From Candidatus Limivicinus faecipullorum (lineage in GTDB: Bacteria > Bacillota > Clostridia > Oscillospirales > Oscillospiraceae): DNA of 8,904 bases. Of the stretch, positions 1 to 6,167 are shown one piece after another. The position numbers and the translations under genes are program-made. Numbering within the stretch: position 1 is the first letter of the stretch; each line of letters begins with the position of its first letter. Under the pieces are notes generated by a model, which ran no database searches, was not told the origin of the DNA, and saw only the letters and a list, made by a program, of their open reading frames with translations. The DNA lies in assembly GCA_018711755.1 (NCBI GenBank), contig DVHY01000024.1, forward strand, positions 1 to 8,904, read 5' to 3'.

Positions 1-114
1 GATTTTTGCAAATATTATATGTTATTATTTAGACGCTAAGCAAGGCATTTATTTCCTGCCCCGGTGGGAAGTCTATGTATATATTGTATTTCATTAAAAT
101 GGAGGATATTAACT

Positions 115-1131
115 ATGATCAAAGTTGGCATCAATGGCTTCGGCCGTATCGGTTCCCTGGCTTTCAGATCCGCCATCAAGTCTGATGACATCGAGGTCGT
201 CGCTATCAACGCTCCCGGCAAGACCGCAGGTCAGCTGGCCTACGCTGTCAAGTACGACACCGTCCACGGCAAGTTCAACGGCACCGTCGCTTACGATGAC
301 GAGGCAAAGACCCTCACCGTCGACGGCAAGACCGCCAAGGTCCTGGATTCCCGTGATCCTTCCCTCCTGCCCTGGGGCGAGCTGGGCGTAGAGTACGTCC
401 TGGAGTGCACCGGCAAGTTCCTCACCAAGGAAGCTGCCCAGCCCCATATCGACGCCGGCGCAAAGGTCGTCGTCATGTCCGGCCCTGCCAAGGATGACAC
501 CCCCATGTTCGTCTGCGGCGTGAACCTGGACAAGTACACCCCCGACATGCAGTTTGTCTCCAACGCTTCCTGCACCACCAACTGCCTGGCTCCTCTGGCC
601 AAGGTCATCAACGACAACTTCGGCATCGTTGAGGGCCTCATGACCACCGTGCACGCCTCCACCGCCACCCAGTCCGTGGTTGACGGATTCTCCAAGAAGA
701 ACTGGCGCCTGGGCCGCAGCGTGTACAACAACATCATCCCCACCTCCACCGGCGCTGCCAAGGCTGTTGGCAAGGTCATCCCCGAACTGAAGGGCAAGCT
801 CACCGGCACCTCCATGCGTATCCCCGCCGGCGATGTCTCCATCGTTGACCTGACCTGCCGTCTGGCCAAGGGCGCTACCTACGACGAGATCTGCGCCGCC
901 GTCAAGGCCGCTTCCGAAGGCCCCATGAAGGGCGTCATCGAGTACGTGGACGAAGAGGTCGTCTCCTCCGACTTCCGCACCGATGCTCACACCTCCATCT
1001 TCGACGCCAAGGCCGGCCTGTCCCTGAACGACAACTTCGTCAAGCTCATGGCTTGGTACGACAACGAGTGGGGCTTCAGCTGCAAGATGCTGGACCTGAC
1101 CCGTCACATCGACTCCGTCCGCAAGGCCTGA
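115..1131 (+). CDS. gap: Glyceraldehyde-3-phosphate dehydrogenase, phosphorylating (type I)
   Basis: Cytosolic glycolytic enzyme converting glyceraldehyde-3-phosphate, phosphate and NAD(P)+ to 1,3-bisphosphoglycerate. The 338-residue product has the usual family length. The Rossmann motif GINGFGRIG is at residues 5-13, the active-site segment SNASCTTNC carries the catalytic Cys153, and TTVHAST carries His180, at the normal 27-residue distance. STGAAKAVGKV and the C-terminal WYDNEWG are also present. The TATQ..DG.SKKNWR segment resembles the E. coli GapA/eukaryotic type more than the Bacillus GapA type. The ATG at 115 is preceded by GGAGG at 101-105 with 9 bases of spacing; an upstream in-frame GTG at 64 lacks a ribosome site and would precede the conserved N-terminus. 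Oddities: Ala33 replaces the Asp that normally contacts the NAD ribose, and Phe replaces Pro in the DGP motif. Isoleucine is encoded only by ATC, as expected for a highly expressed gene. The AT-rich leader (1-114) holds no promoter I can call with confidence. Confidence 0.97.
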   Translation: MIKVGINGFGRIGSLAFRSAIKSDDIEVVAINAPGKTAGQLAYAVKYDTVHGKFNGTVAYDDEAKTLTVDGKTAKVLDSRDPSLLPWGELGVEYVLECTGKFLTKEAAQPHIDAGAKVVVMSGPAKDDTPMFVCGVNLDKYTPDMQFVSNASCTTNCLAPLAKVINDNFGIVEGLMTTVHASTATQSVVDGFSKKNWRLGRSVYNNIIPTSTGAAKAVGKVIPELKGKLTGTSMRIPAGDVSIVDLTCRLAKGATYDEICAAVKAASEGPMKGVIEYVDEEVVSSDFRTDAHTSIFDAKAGLSLNDNFVKLMAWYDNEWGFSCKMLDLTRHIDSVRKA

Positions 1132-1170
1132 GCCTTTCACAGGCAGCCTGAGACGAAACGATAGCACAAA

Positions 1171-1209
1171 CGCAAAAAGCTCCCGCCCATCGGGCGGGAG
1201 CTTTTTGCG
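1171..1209. terminator. Two-way intrinsic terminator between gap and the TupA-like gene
   Basis: A perfect 18-bp inverted repeat (1171-1188 with 1192-1209) surrounds a 3-base loop. The stem has a GC core (CTCCCGCCC/GGGCGGGAG) flanked by AAAAA on the left and TTTTT on the right. Transcripts from either strand therefore end in a U-rich descending arm. It lies 40 bases after the gap stop and about 42 bases after the stop of the convergent minus-strand gene, so it probably serves both. Confidence 0.93.
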
Positions 1210-1251
1210 GCTTTAAACGTAACACTGTGTAATTTTAAGCGGCGTATTTTG

Positions 1252-2232
1252 TCAGCACTCCGGGAGCTCTATCCAGCTGCCGAATATTTCATCCCACTGG
1301 GGCGGGTCGAAAATGTTTGCCAGTCCGCTGTTGTGATAAAAAGTAAGCTCCCCGAATTTGATCTTGCCGGATATATTGTACAGGTCGACTCTCAGCAGGG
1401 GAAAGCCCCTGGACAATTCCTCGGCCAGCTGTACCATGGTCTCAAAATTTTCAGGCTTGAGTATTGGCATAGGATAGTTGGGGTCTGTCTCCCTTACCGG
1501 CAGCAGATTGAACTGCCTGTCATAGATATTGCTGTAGCAGTTTTCCGTAGTATGTCCCTTGCCGTCAATAACTCCTATATTCAGAAAGAGCGCCCTTACC
1601 CTGCCGTTGAAGCACATGAAACGGTAGTCCAGCAAGCCCAGCTGCTGCTGGATGGTATCCGGCGAAATCCCTTCGCCGTTCATAGGTATGGAGGTACTGT
1701 CTTCCGGGCGGCACAGATAGGCTTCGTCGATTATCCTGGGCGGTACATCCTTGTACGGCCATTCCCGGTTGCCGTAATAGTAATTGCGTTTAAGCCTGCG
1801 GCTGAGTTTGCTCCGGGCATCTTCAATATCGAAGCCGGCCTTGTCACGGCAGGCAATGACGCTGCCGCTGTCGTGGGTGCATTTTAATACGAACTGCCGG
1901 GGCAGTGAATCAAAATCTATTTCGTCAAAACTCTCCCAGGGACCGCCCAAAAGGGGTATGAGATATTCATCTCCGATTTTTTCGGCTATGTACCGGCGGA
2001 CTGCGTATTTATCCACCAGGGTGGTATATATGGGTTTCCGGTCATGGAGCTTGAGCCACATCATCTTTTCGCTGAAACCTTTGGGGTGTTCCAGGTCAAG
2101 TTCGGTGCCGTAAGAGAGCCGGTATTTGTGGCGATAAAGCTCCTCGTCGGACATATTTCTGTAAAATCCCCGGGCAGCCAGAACGCTGAACCTGAATTCC
2201 CTGTCCAGTATCAGGCGCAAATACTTGTTCAT
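1252..2232 (-). CDS. TupA-like ATP-grasp protein (surface polysaccharide biosynthesis type)
   Basis: A 326-residue protein of the ATPgrasp_TupA family, often auto-annotated as glycosyltransferase. The namesake TupA takes part in teichuronopeptide synthesis in alkaliphilic Bacillus. Members are thought to use ATP to join an amino or carboxyl group onto a cell-surface polymer; the substrate here is unknown. Visible family marks are KGFSEKMMWLKLHDR (51-65), ATP-binding Lys117 and the small-residue loop THDSGS (119-124), IIDEAYL (167-173), DYRFMCFNG (202-210), and the hallmark RVDLYN...KIKFGELTFYHNSG (281-303) with the putative metal-binding Glu295 and Asn301. No signal peptide or membrane segment is seen. 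The ATG at 2232 has AAGGAG (2240-2245, minus strand) 7 bases upstream. The gene is more AT-rich than its neighbours and stands alone without other glycopolymer genes. It diverges from an XRE regulator and probably has its own promoter. Family assignment is firm; substrate is not. Confidence 0.85.
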   Translation of the reverse strand: MNKYLRLILDREFRFSVLAARGFYRNMSDEELYRHKYRLSYGTELDLEHPKGFSEKMMWLKLHDRKPIYTTLVDKYAVRRYIAEKIGDEYLIPLLGGPWESFDEIDFDSLPRQFVLKCTHDSGSVIACRDKAGFDIEDARSKLSRRLKRNYYYGNREWPYKDVPPRIIDEAYLCRPEDSTSIPMNGEGISPDTIQQQLGLLDYRFMCFNGRVRALFLNIGVIDGKGHTTENCYSNIYDRQFNLLPVRETDPNYPMPILKPENFETMVQLAEELSRGFPLLRVDLYNISGKIKFGELTFYHNSGLANIFDPPQWDEIFGSWIELPEC

Positions 2233-2274
2233 GTTTCCGCTCCTTTAGCTTCCTTTAAATAAAGTAAATTTTAA

Positions 2275-2300
2275 CTATAGAGGCAAAATTGCCTATGTAG
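2275..2300. promoter_or_regulatory. 26-base imperfect palindrome, candidate operator
   Basis: The arms 2275-2286 (CTATAGAGGCAA) and 2289-2300 (TTGCCTATGTAG) are inverted copies matching at 10 of 12 positions, separated by AA. The inner six bases of each arm match perfectly. The site lies just downstream of the candidate -10 box of the minus-strand TupA-like gene, where a bound protein would block initiation. It lies upstream of the promoter of the divergent XRE regulator. Binding by that regulator is inferred from position and symmetry only. Confidence 0.5.
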
Positions 2301-2308
2301 TTTATTTT

Positions 2309-2337
2309 AAGATAGCATAACTGCCCATATAATTCAA
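2309..2337 (-). promoter_or_regulatory. Candidate promoter of the TupA-like gene
   Basis: On the minus strand, TTGAAT (2332-2337) and TATCTT (2309-2314) are 17 bases apart, and TG precedes the -10 by one base (extended -10). Transcription would start near 2302, inside or next to the palindrome at 2275-2300. This leaves a leader of about 70 bases. Confidence 0.5.
2328..2333 (+). promoter_or_regulatory. Candidate -10 box (TATAAT) of the XRE regulator gene
   Basis: A consensus TATAAT lies 36 bases before the GTG start at 2369. The 17-base-spaced -35 position reads TTTTAA, which is poor, so expression may be weak or need an activator. A degenerate copy of the palindrome half-site (2320-2332) covers this box, which would allow autorepression. 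Confidence 0.4.
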
Positions 2338-2368
2338 GTATATTTAAATTATGTAGGCGGTGAAACCT

Positions 2369-2705
2369 GTGGATTACTATGATATCGGGCAGAGGATACG
2401 GACGTTGCGCCGGGAGAAAAAGCTCTCTCAGGAGCAGCTGGCGGAAAAGGTTTGGATCTCCACCACACATATGAGCCATATTGAAAACGGCAGCACCAAG
2501 CTGAGCCTGCCGGTATTGGTAGACCTGGGCGGCAGCGCTGGACGTGAGCGTGAACGAGCTGTTGGCGGGGCAGAGCAGCCAGTGCCGCAGTGCCGGCTAT
2601 GAGCAGGTCAAGGAGCTTTTGAACGGCTGTTCTGAAAAGCAGCTGAAGATAATAACCGAAGTAATCAAAAGCACAAAGGCGGCGCTGGACAAATACGGGG
2701 TATAA
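2369..2705 (+). pseudogene. XRE-family helix-turn-helix regulator, broken by a +1 frameshift
   Basis: A small DNA-binding regulator of the clostridial XRE (HTH_3) type. Reading from GTG 2369 gives an N-terminus with the helix-turn-helix IGQRIRTLRREKKLSQEQLAEKV...STTHMSHIENG (about residues 6-41), followed by TKLSLPVLVDL. At 2527-2529 (CTGGG) one extra G shifts the frame. The zero-frame reading then gives an arginine-rich tail and stops at about 2602. Dropping one G restores the family-typical AAALDVSVNELLAG, then a helical C-terminus (YEQVKELLNGCSEKQLKIITEVIKS) to TAA at 2703-2705. The repaired protein would be 111 residues, the normal size. A weak AGGCGG (2355-2360) lies 8 bases before GTG 2369, favouring it over the GTG at 2360, which overlaps that site. 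The helix-turn-helix itself is intact, so a truncated binder remains possible. True mutation and assembly error cannot be told apart here. Confidence 0.8.
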
Positions 2706-2731
2706 AGACAGCTTGTTTACAGTTCATTAAC

Positions 2732-2767
2732 TTGACATTGCCTTTGTAAAGTGTTAGTCTGTATAAG
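2732..2767 (+). promoter_or_regulatory. Candidate promoter region before the FAD dehydrogenase
   Basis: Two overlapping readings exist. TTGACA (2732-2737) with 17-base spacing gives the poor -10 TAGTCT (2755-2760). TTGCCT (2738-2743) with 18-base spacing gives the good -10 TATAAG (2762-2767), which would start transcription near 2774, directly before the hairpin at 2778. The segment also contains ATTGCCTTTGTAA (2737-2749), an 11-of-13 match to the right arm of the operator-like palindrome at 2275-2300. Confidence 0.35.
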
Positions 2768-2777
2768 GATACATTTG

Positions 2778-2837
2778 GCCGCTTGCCGGATGGCTGTCCC
2801 AAAAAGGGACCGCCCCAGGCAGAGCGGCTTTGTTTTT
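2778..2837 (+). terminator. Long hairpin with U tract: terminator or attenuator
   Basis: Nested complementary segments form one extended hairpin: GCCGCT/AGCGGC at the base (2778-2783 with 2823-2828), then TGCC/GGCA, GG/CC with a bulged A, GGC/GCC and finally GTCCC/GGGAC closing an AAAAA loop (2801-2805). It is followed by TTTGTTTTT (2829-2837). It can end transcripts of the XRE gene, which stops 72 bases upstream. Because the candidate promoters at 2732-2767 lie before it, it may instead attenuate the FAD dehydrogenase transcript. Confidence 0.75.
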
Positions 2838-2884
2838 GCGATTTACATTTTCAACCATGGAACAAGGAAAGGATGTACAGAAAA

Positions 2885-4261
2885 ATGACTCATTATGACG
2901 TGATAATCGTAGGCGCGGGCCCTGGGGGCATCTTCACCGCCTATGAGCTGGCCAAGGCCGACCGGGGACTGAAGGTAGCGGTCTTTGAACTGGGCAAGCC
3001 CCTGGACAAAAGGAAGTGCCCCATTGACGGCAAGAAGATAAAATCCTGCGTGAAGTGCCCCACCTGCGCCATAATGAGCGGCTTCGGCGGGGCGGGCGCT
3101 TTTTCCGACGGCAAGTACAATATAACCAACCAGTTCGGCGGCACCCTCTATGAGTATGTGGGCAAGCAGCGGGCCATTGAGCTGATGCGCTATGTGGACC
3201 AGATAAACCTGGACCACGGCGGAGCGGGCACCAAGCTCTATTCCACCGCCAACACCAAGATAAAGCGCACCTGCCTGGAGAACGGCCTGCATCTGCTGGA
3301 CGCCCAGGTGCGGCATCTGGGCACCGACATAAATTATGTGGTGCTGGAGAACATATATAATGAACTGAAGGACAAGGTGGAGTTCCACTTCAACTCCGCC
3401 GTCACCGGTGTGGAGAAGACGGAAGAGGGCTACATCGTCCATGTGGGCACCGAGAGCTACAGCTGTGAGCGCTGCGTTATCTCCGTGGGCCGCAGCGGCA
3501 GCAAGTGGATGGAGAGCGTCTGCGAGGGCCTGGACATCCCCACCCGCTCCAACCGGGTGGACATAGGCGTGCGGGTGGAGCTGCCCGCCGAGGTCTTCTC
3601 CCACCTTACCGACGAACTCTATGAGAGCAAGATAGTCTACCGCACCGAGAAGTTTGAGGACCTGGTGCGCACCTTCTGCATGAACCCCCACGGCGTGGTG
3701 GTCAACGAGAACACCAACGGCATAGTCACCGTCAACGGCCACAGCTATGAGGACAAGAGCAAGCACACCGAGAACACCAACTTTGCCCTGCTGGTGTCCA
3801 AACATCTGTCCGAGCCCTTCAAGGACTCCAACGGCTACGGCGAGAGCATAGCCCGCCTGTCCAACATGCTGGGCGGAGGCGTCATGGTCCAGCGCTTCGG
3901 CGACCTGGTGAGAGGGCGGCGCAGCACGGTGCGGCGCATAGAGGAGAGCTTTGTCACTCCCACCCTGGCCGCCACCCCCGGCGACCTGAGCCTGGTCATC
4001 CCCAAGCGCATCCTGGACGGCATCATTGAGATGATCTATGCTCTGGACAAGATAGCCCCGGGCACCGCCAACGACGATACCCTCCTCTACGGCGTAGAGG
4101 TGAAGTTCTACAATATGGAAGTTGAAATAGACAACAATCTGGAGACCAGCAGCCCCGGCCTCTTCGTCATAGGGGACTGCTCCGGCGTCACCCACTCCCT
4201 GTCCCATGCCTCCGCCAGCGGCGTGCATGTGGCCAGACACATTCTGGGCATCCGGGACTGA
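2885..4261 (+). CDS. FAD-dependent dehydrogenase, COG2509 type
   Basis: A 458-residue cytoplasmic flavoprotein of the uncharacterised COG2509 dehydrogenase family; the substrate is unknown. The N-terminal dinucleotide-binding fold reads YDVIIVGAGPGGIFTAYELA (4-23) and ends its second strand with Glu36 (VAVFE). The family-typical stretch CPIDGKKIKSCVKCPTC...GFGGAGAFSDGK (45-77) contains Cys45, 55, 58 and 61. The C-terminal FAD motif is GLFVIGDCSGVTHSLSHASASGVHVA (425-450). Residues 200-345 would form the substrate domain. There is no signal peptide or membrane segment. Start choice: ATG 2885 opens directly on the conserved fold, with AAAGGA at 2868-2873 (11 bases of spacing); ATG 2873 would add four residues but sits against that site. 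A longer start near 2783 would run through the terminator hairpin and is unlikely. The gene appears to be a single unit, since a good promoter follows it at 4272. Isoleucine ATA codons are frequent. Family confidence is high, function low. Confidence 0.88.
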   Translation: MTHYDVIIVGAGPGGIFTAYELAKADRGLKVAVFELGKPLDKRKCPIDGKKIKSCVKCPTCAIMSGFGGAGAFSDGKYNITNQFGGTLYEYVGKQRAIELMRYVDQINLDHGGAGTKLYSTANTKIKRTCLENGLHLLDAQVRHLGTDINYVVLENIYNELKDKVEFHFNSAVTGVEKTEEGYIVHVGTESYSCERCVISVGRSGSKWMESVCEGLDIPTRSNRVDIGVRVELPAEVFSHLTDELYESKIVYRTEKFEDLVRTFCMNPHGVVVNENTNGIVTVNGHSYEDKSKHTENTNFALLVSKHLSEPFKDSNGYGESIARLSNMLGGGVMVQRFGDLVRGRRSTVRRIEESFVTPTLAATPGDLSLVIPKRILDGIIEMIYALDKIAPGTANDDTLLYGVEVKFYNMEVEIDNNLETSSPGLFVIGDCSGVTHSLSHASASGVHVARHILGIRD

Positions 4262-4271
4262 GCCGCTTCCC

Positions 4272-4300
4272 TTGATTTCTGCCTTGCAGGATGCTAGAAT
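4272..4300 (+). promoter_or_regulatory. Promoter of the flippase gene
   Basis: TTGATT (4272-4277) and TAGAAT (4295-4300) are separated by exactly 17 bases, and TG one base before the -10 gives an extended -10 element. The predicted start near 4307 leaves a leader of about 74 bases that contains the hairpin at 4318-4348. Confidence 0.68.
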
Positions 4301-4317
4301 ACGGTAATTGAATCCAT

Positions 4318-4348
4318 CGGGGCCGCCGAATATAAGCTGGCGGCCCCG
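4318..4348 (+). promoter_or_regulatory. GC-rich hairpin in the flippase leader
   Basis: A perfect 10-bp stem (4318-4327 with 4339-4348, core GGGGCCGCC/GGCGGCCCC) closes an 11-base loop. No U tract follows directly; the nearest T run is about 12 bases later, so it is not a typical terminator. It ends 20 bases before the AGGAGG ribosome site (4369-4374). It could protect the 5' end or slow transcription; no known riboswitch class is recognised. Confidence 0.5.
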
Positions 4349-4380
4349 CTCCGGCTCATATTTTCTCCAGGAGGACCGCA

Positions 4381-6024
4381 ATGTCAAAAGTCAAAGGTCA
4401 AAACTACATGCACGGCGCCGCCATACTCACCATAGGCGTGGTGATAATGAAGATACTGGGCTTCATCTATAAGATACCTCTGGGGAACATACTGGGGGAC
4501 GAGGGCTTCTCCATGTTCACCAGCGCCTATAATATCTACTATGTGTTCTTCACCCTGGCCACGGCGGGCCTGCCGGTGGCTCTGTCCCGCCTGGTGGCGG
4601 AGGCGGACGCCAACGGCCGGGCCAAGCAGGAGGAGAAGACCTTCCGGGTGGCGCTGCTGACCTTCTTTGTCATCGGTGCGGTCTTTGCGCTGATACTCTA
4701 TCTTTTTCCCAACTGGCTGGCGGACAATTACCTGGAGAACCCGGACGCCGCCCCCAGCATAAGGGCCATGGCCCCCTCCATACTGCTGGTGTGCCTGGTG
4801 TCTGCCTACAGAGGCTACTGCCAGGGCAACGGCAACATGCTGCCCACCACCGTGGACGAGGTGCTGGAGGTGCTCTTCAAGGTCATCTCCGGGCTCATCC
4901 TGGCGGCCGTGATAATGGATATGGGCCTGGGCCTGCCCGCCGCCTCTGCCGGGGCCATCTTCGGCGTGTCCATAGGCTCGGTGGTGTCTCTGAGCTACAT
5001 GGTGTGGTACAAGCGGCGCAATTATGACGTGCTCACCGCGCCATATACCGGCGGCCGGGCCCCCAACGACATCCCGGAGGATGACGATGAGGTGGACGGG
5101 GCTCTGACCATAGTGAAGAACATCCTCACCATCGGCATCCCCATAGCATTCGGAGCCTGCATCCTGGCCATCCTCAACTCCGTGGACTCCAAGCTCTGCA
5201 TGAACCGGCTCCAGAGCGCCGCCGGCTTCAGCTATCTGGAGGCCAAGGTGCTCTACGGCGTCTATGGCAAGGCCCAGACTCTGTTCAACCTGCCCGCCGC
5301 CTTTATAACCCCCCTCACCATCTCCATAGTCCCTGCCATATCCTCTGCCATAGCCCGGGGCAGAAGGGCCGAGGCCATGAAGACCGCCGAGGACTCCATG
5401 CGCATCTCCGCCGCAATAGCCCTGCCCATGGGCGTGGGCCTGGCGGTGCTCAGCTACCCCATCATGAACATCCTCTACCCCAACAGCAACGAGGCGGGGC
5501 CGGGGCTGCTGAGCATCATGGGCGTGGCCTCCTTCTTCGTGTGCCTGGTGCTGATGGAAAACGCCATACTCCAGGCCTCCGGCAAGGAGAAGCTCACCAT
5601 GATAACCCTGATAAGCGGCGGCCTCATCAAGATAGCCGTCAACTGGTTCCTGGTGGCCGAGAGGTCCATCAACATCTACGGCGCCCCGGTGGGCACTCTG
5701 GTGAGCTATTTCTTCATGGCGGCGCTGGATTTCGTATTCATGTGCGTCACCTTGCGGGAGAAGCCCAGGGCCCTGAGGGTTTTTGCCGGGCCTTTGGGCG
5801 CCAGCCTGCTCATGGGCGCCACGGCCTGGGCCATATACGGCCTGGCAGGGCGTTTCGTGGGGGCTGACAGCTATCTGAGCATGCTGCTGTCCATGGCCCT
5901 GGCAATAGCTGCGGCGGTGCTGGTGTATGCCGTCAGCGTCATCACCATGAAGGTCATCACAAAAGAGGACATGAGCCTCATACCCGGCGGGGCAAAAGTT
6001 GCAAAAATACTGCATATGCGCTAA
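4381..6024 (+). CDS. MOP-superfamily polysaccharide/lipid flippase (SpoVB/YtgP/YabM-like)
   Basis: A 547-residue inner-membrane protein of the MATE/MOP exporter group that contains B. subtilis SpoVB, YabM and the lipid II flippase YtgP (MurJ). Such proteins flip undecaprenyl-linked cell-wall or glycan precursors outward. The length matches YtgP. Fourteen hydrophobic segments can be placed at about 13-33, 44-66, 89-110, 129-148, 163-182, 187-209, 245-268, 301-323, 342-365, 375-397, 406-426, 434-457, 467-487 and 499-522. An acidic cytoplasmic loop (EDDDEVDG, 233-240) lies between helices 6 and 7. The N-terminal GFIYKIPLGNILGDEGFSMFTSAYNIYY (27-54) and SAYRGYCQGNGNMLPTTV (141-158) are family marks. 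After the latter, DEVLEVLFK stands where relatives usually show an SQ..EQ..R pattern. ATG 4381 has AGGAGG (4369-4374) at 6 bases. Position next to HU and RqcP genes suggests the YabM lineage, but the subgroup cannot be fixed by eye. A separate promoter for HU follows. Confidence 0.9.
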   Translation: MSKVKGQNYMHGAAILTIGVVIMKILGFIYKIPLGNILGDEGFSMFTSAYNIYYVFFTLATAGLPVALSRLVAEADANGRAKQEEKTFRVALLTFFVIGAVFALILYLFPNWLADNYLENPDAAPSIRAMAPSILLVCLVSAYRGYCQGNGNMLPTTVDEVLEVLFKVISGLILAAVIMDMGLGLPAASAGAIFGVSIGSVVSLSYMVWYKRRNYDVLTAPYTGGRAPNDIPEDDDEVDGALTIVKNILTIGIPIAFGACILAILNSVDSKLCMNRLQSAAGFSYLEAKVLYGVYGKAQTLFNLPAAFITPLTISIVPAISSAIARGRRAEAMKTAEDSMRISAAIALPMGVGLAVLSYPIMNILYPNSNEAGPGLLSIMGVASFFVCLVLMENAILQASGKEKLTMITLISGGLIKIAVNWFLVAERSINIYGAPVGTLVSYFFMAALDFVFMCVTLREKPRALRVFAGPLGASLLMGATAWAIYGLAGRFVGADSYLSMLLSMALAIAAAVLVYAVSVITMKVITKEDMSLIPGGAKVAKILHMR

Positions 6025-6050
6025 AAAATCTGAATTTATGCAAATAAGAC

Positions 6051-6079
6051 TTGATTAACCGCCAGAAATATGGTAGATT
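6051..6079 (+). promoter_or_regulatory. Promoter of the HU gene
   Basis: TTGATT (6051-6056), a 17-base spacer and TAGATT (6074-6079) give a good sigma-A-type promoter 27 bases after the flippase stop. Predicted transcription starts near 6086 and leaves a leader of about 107 bases before the HU start codon. Confidence 0.68.
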
Positions 6080-6082
6080 CTA

Positions 6083-6167
6083 TGCGTTGCCTTTTTAAAG
6101 GCATGCAATGAATGAGTATTCTGCCGGGTTTTCGGGCAGACTCATCATAAATGCGGTAATGGCCGCA
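6083..6167 (+). promoter_or_regulatory. Three-hairpin leader of the HU mRNA
   Basis: Three successive inverted repeats fill the leader. The first is TGCCTTT/AAAGGCA around TT (6088-6103), extendable outward with a G-U pair. The second is ATGAG/CTCAT (6112-6116 with 6141-6145) enclosing TCTGCC/GGCAGA (6120-6125 with 6135-6140), with a 3-base bulge. The third is TGCGG/CCGCA (6152-6156 with 6163-6167). None is followed by a U tract, and the AGGAGG site (6178-6183) stays outside them. They may stabilise the message or bind a regulator, possibly HU itself; no Rfam class is recognised. Confidence 0.45.

Noticed and set aside
109..1167. Long open frame on the minus strand opposite gap
   Set aside because: It mirrors the C-ending codon bias of gap, is rich in low-complexity Gly/Val/Asp, and has no ribosome site; gap itself is unmistakable.
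1249..1887. Plus-strand open frame opposite the TupA-like gene
   Set aside because: It lacks a ribosome site and overlaps a gene with clear ATP-grasp motifs on the other strand.
2527..2529. Programmed +1 frameshift in the XRE gene
   Set aside because: No slippery codon, stop codon or stimulatory structure is visible at CTGGGC. A simple extra G explains it better.
4318..4348. Terminator of the FAD dehydrogenase
   Set aside because: The stem is strong, but no U run follows directly, and a good promoter lies before it, so it is better read as a flippase leader hairpin.
2843..4387. Minus-strand open frame opposite the FAD dehydrogenase
   Set aside because: Its composition (Ala/His/Val-rich, no motifs) is what the reverse complement of a GC-rich gene gives. 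It would also overlap the flippase start.
4384..6015. Minus-strand open frame opposite the flippase
   Set aside because: Gly/His/Gln-rich antisense translation without domain marks; the plus strand encodes a clear 14-helix flippase.
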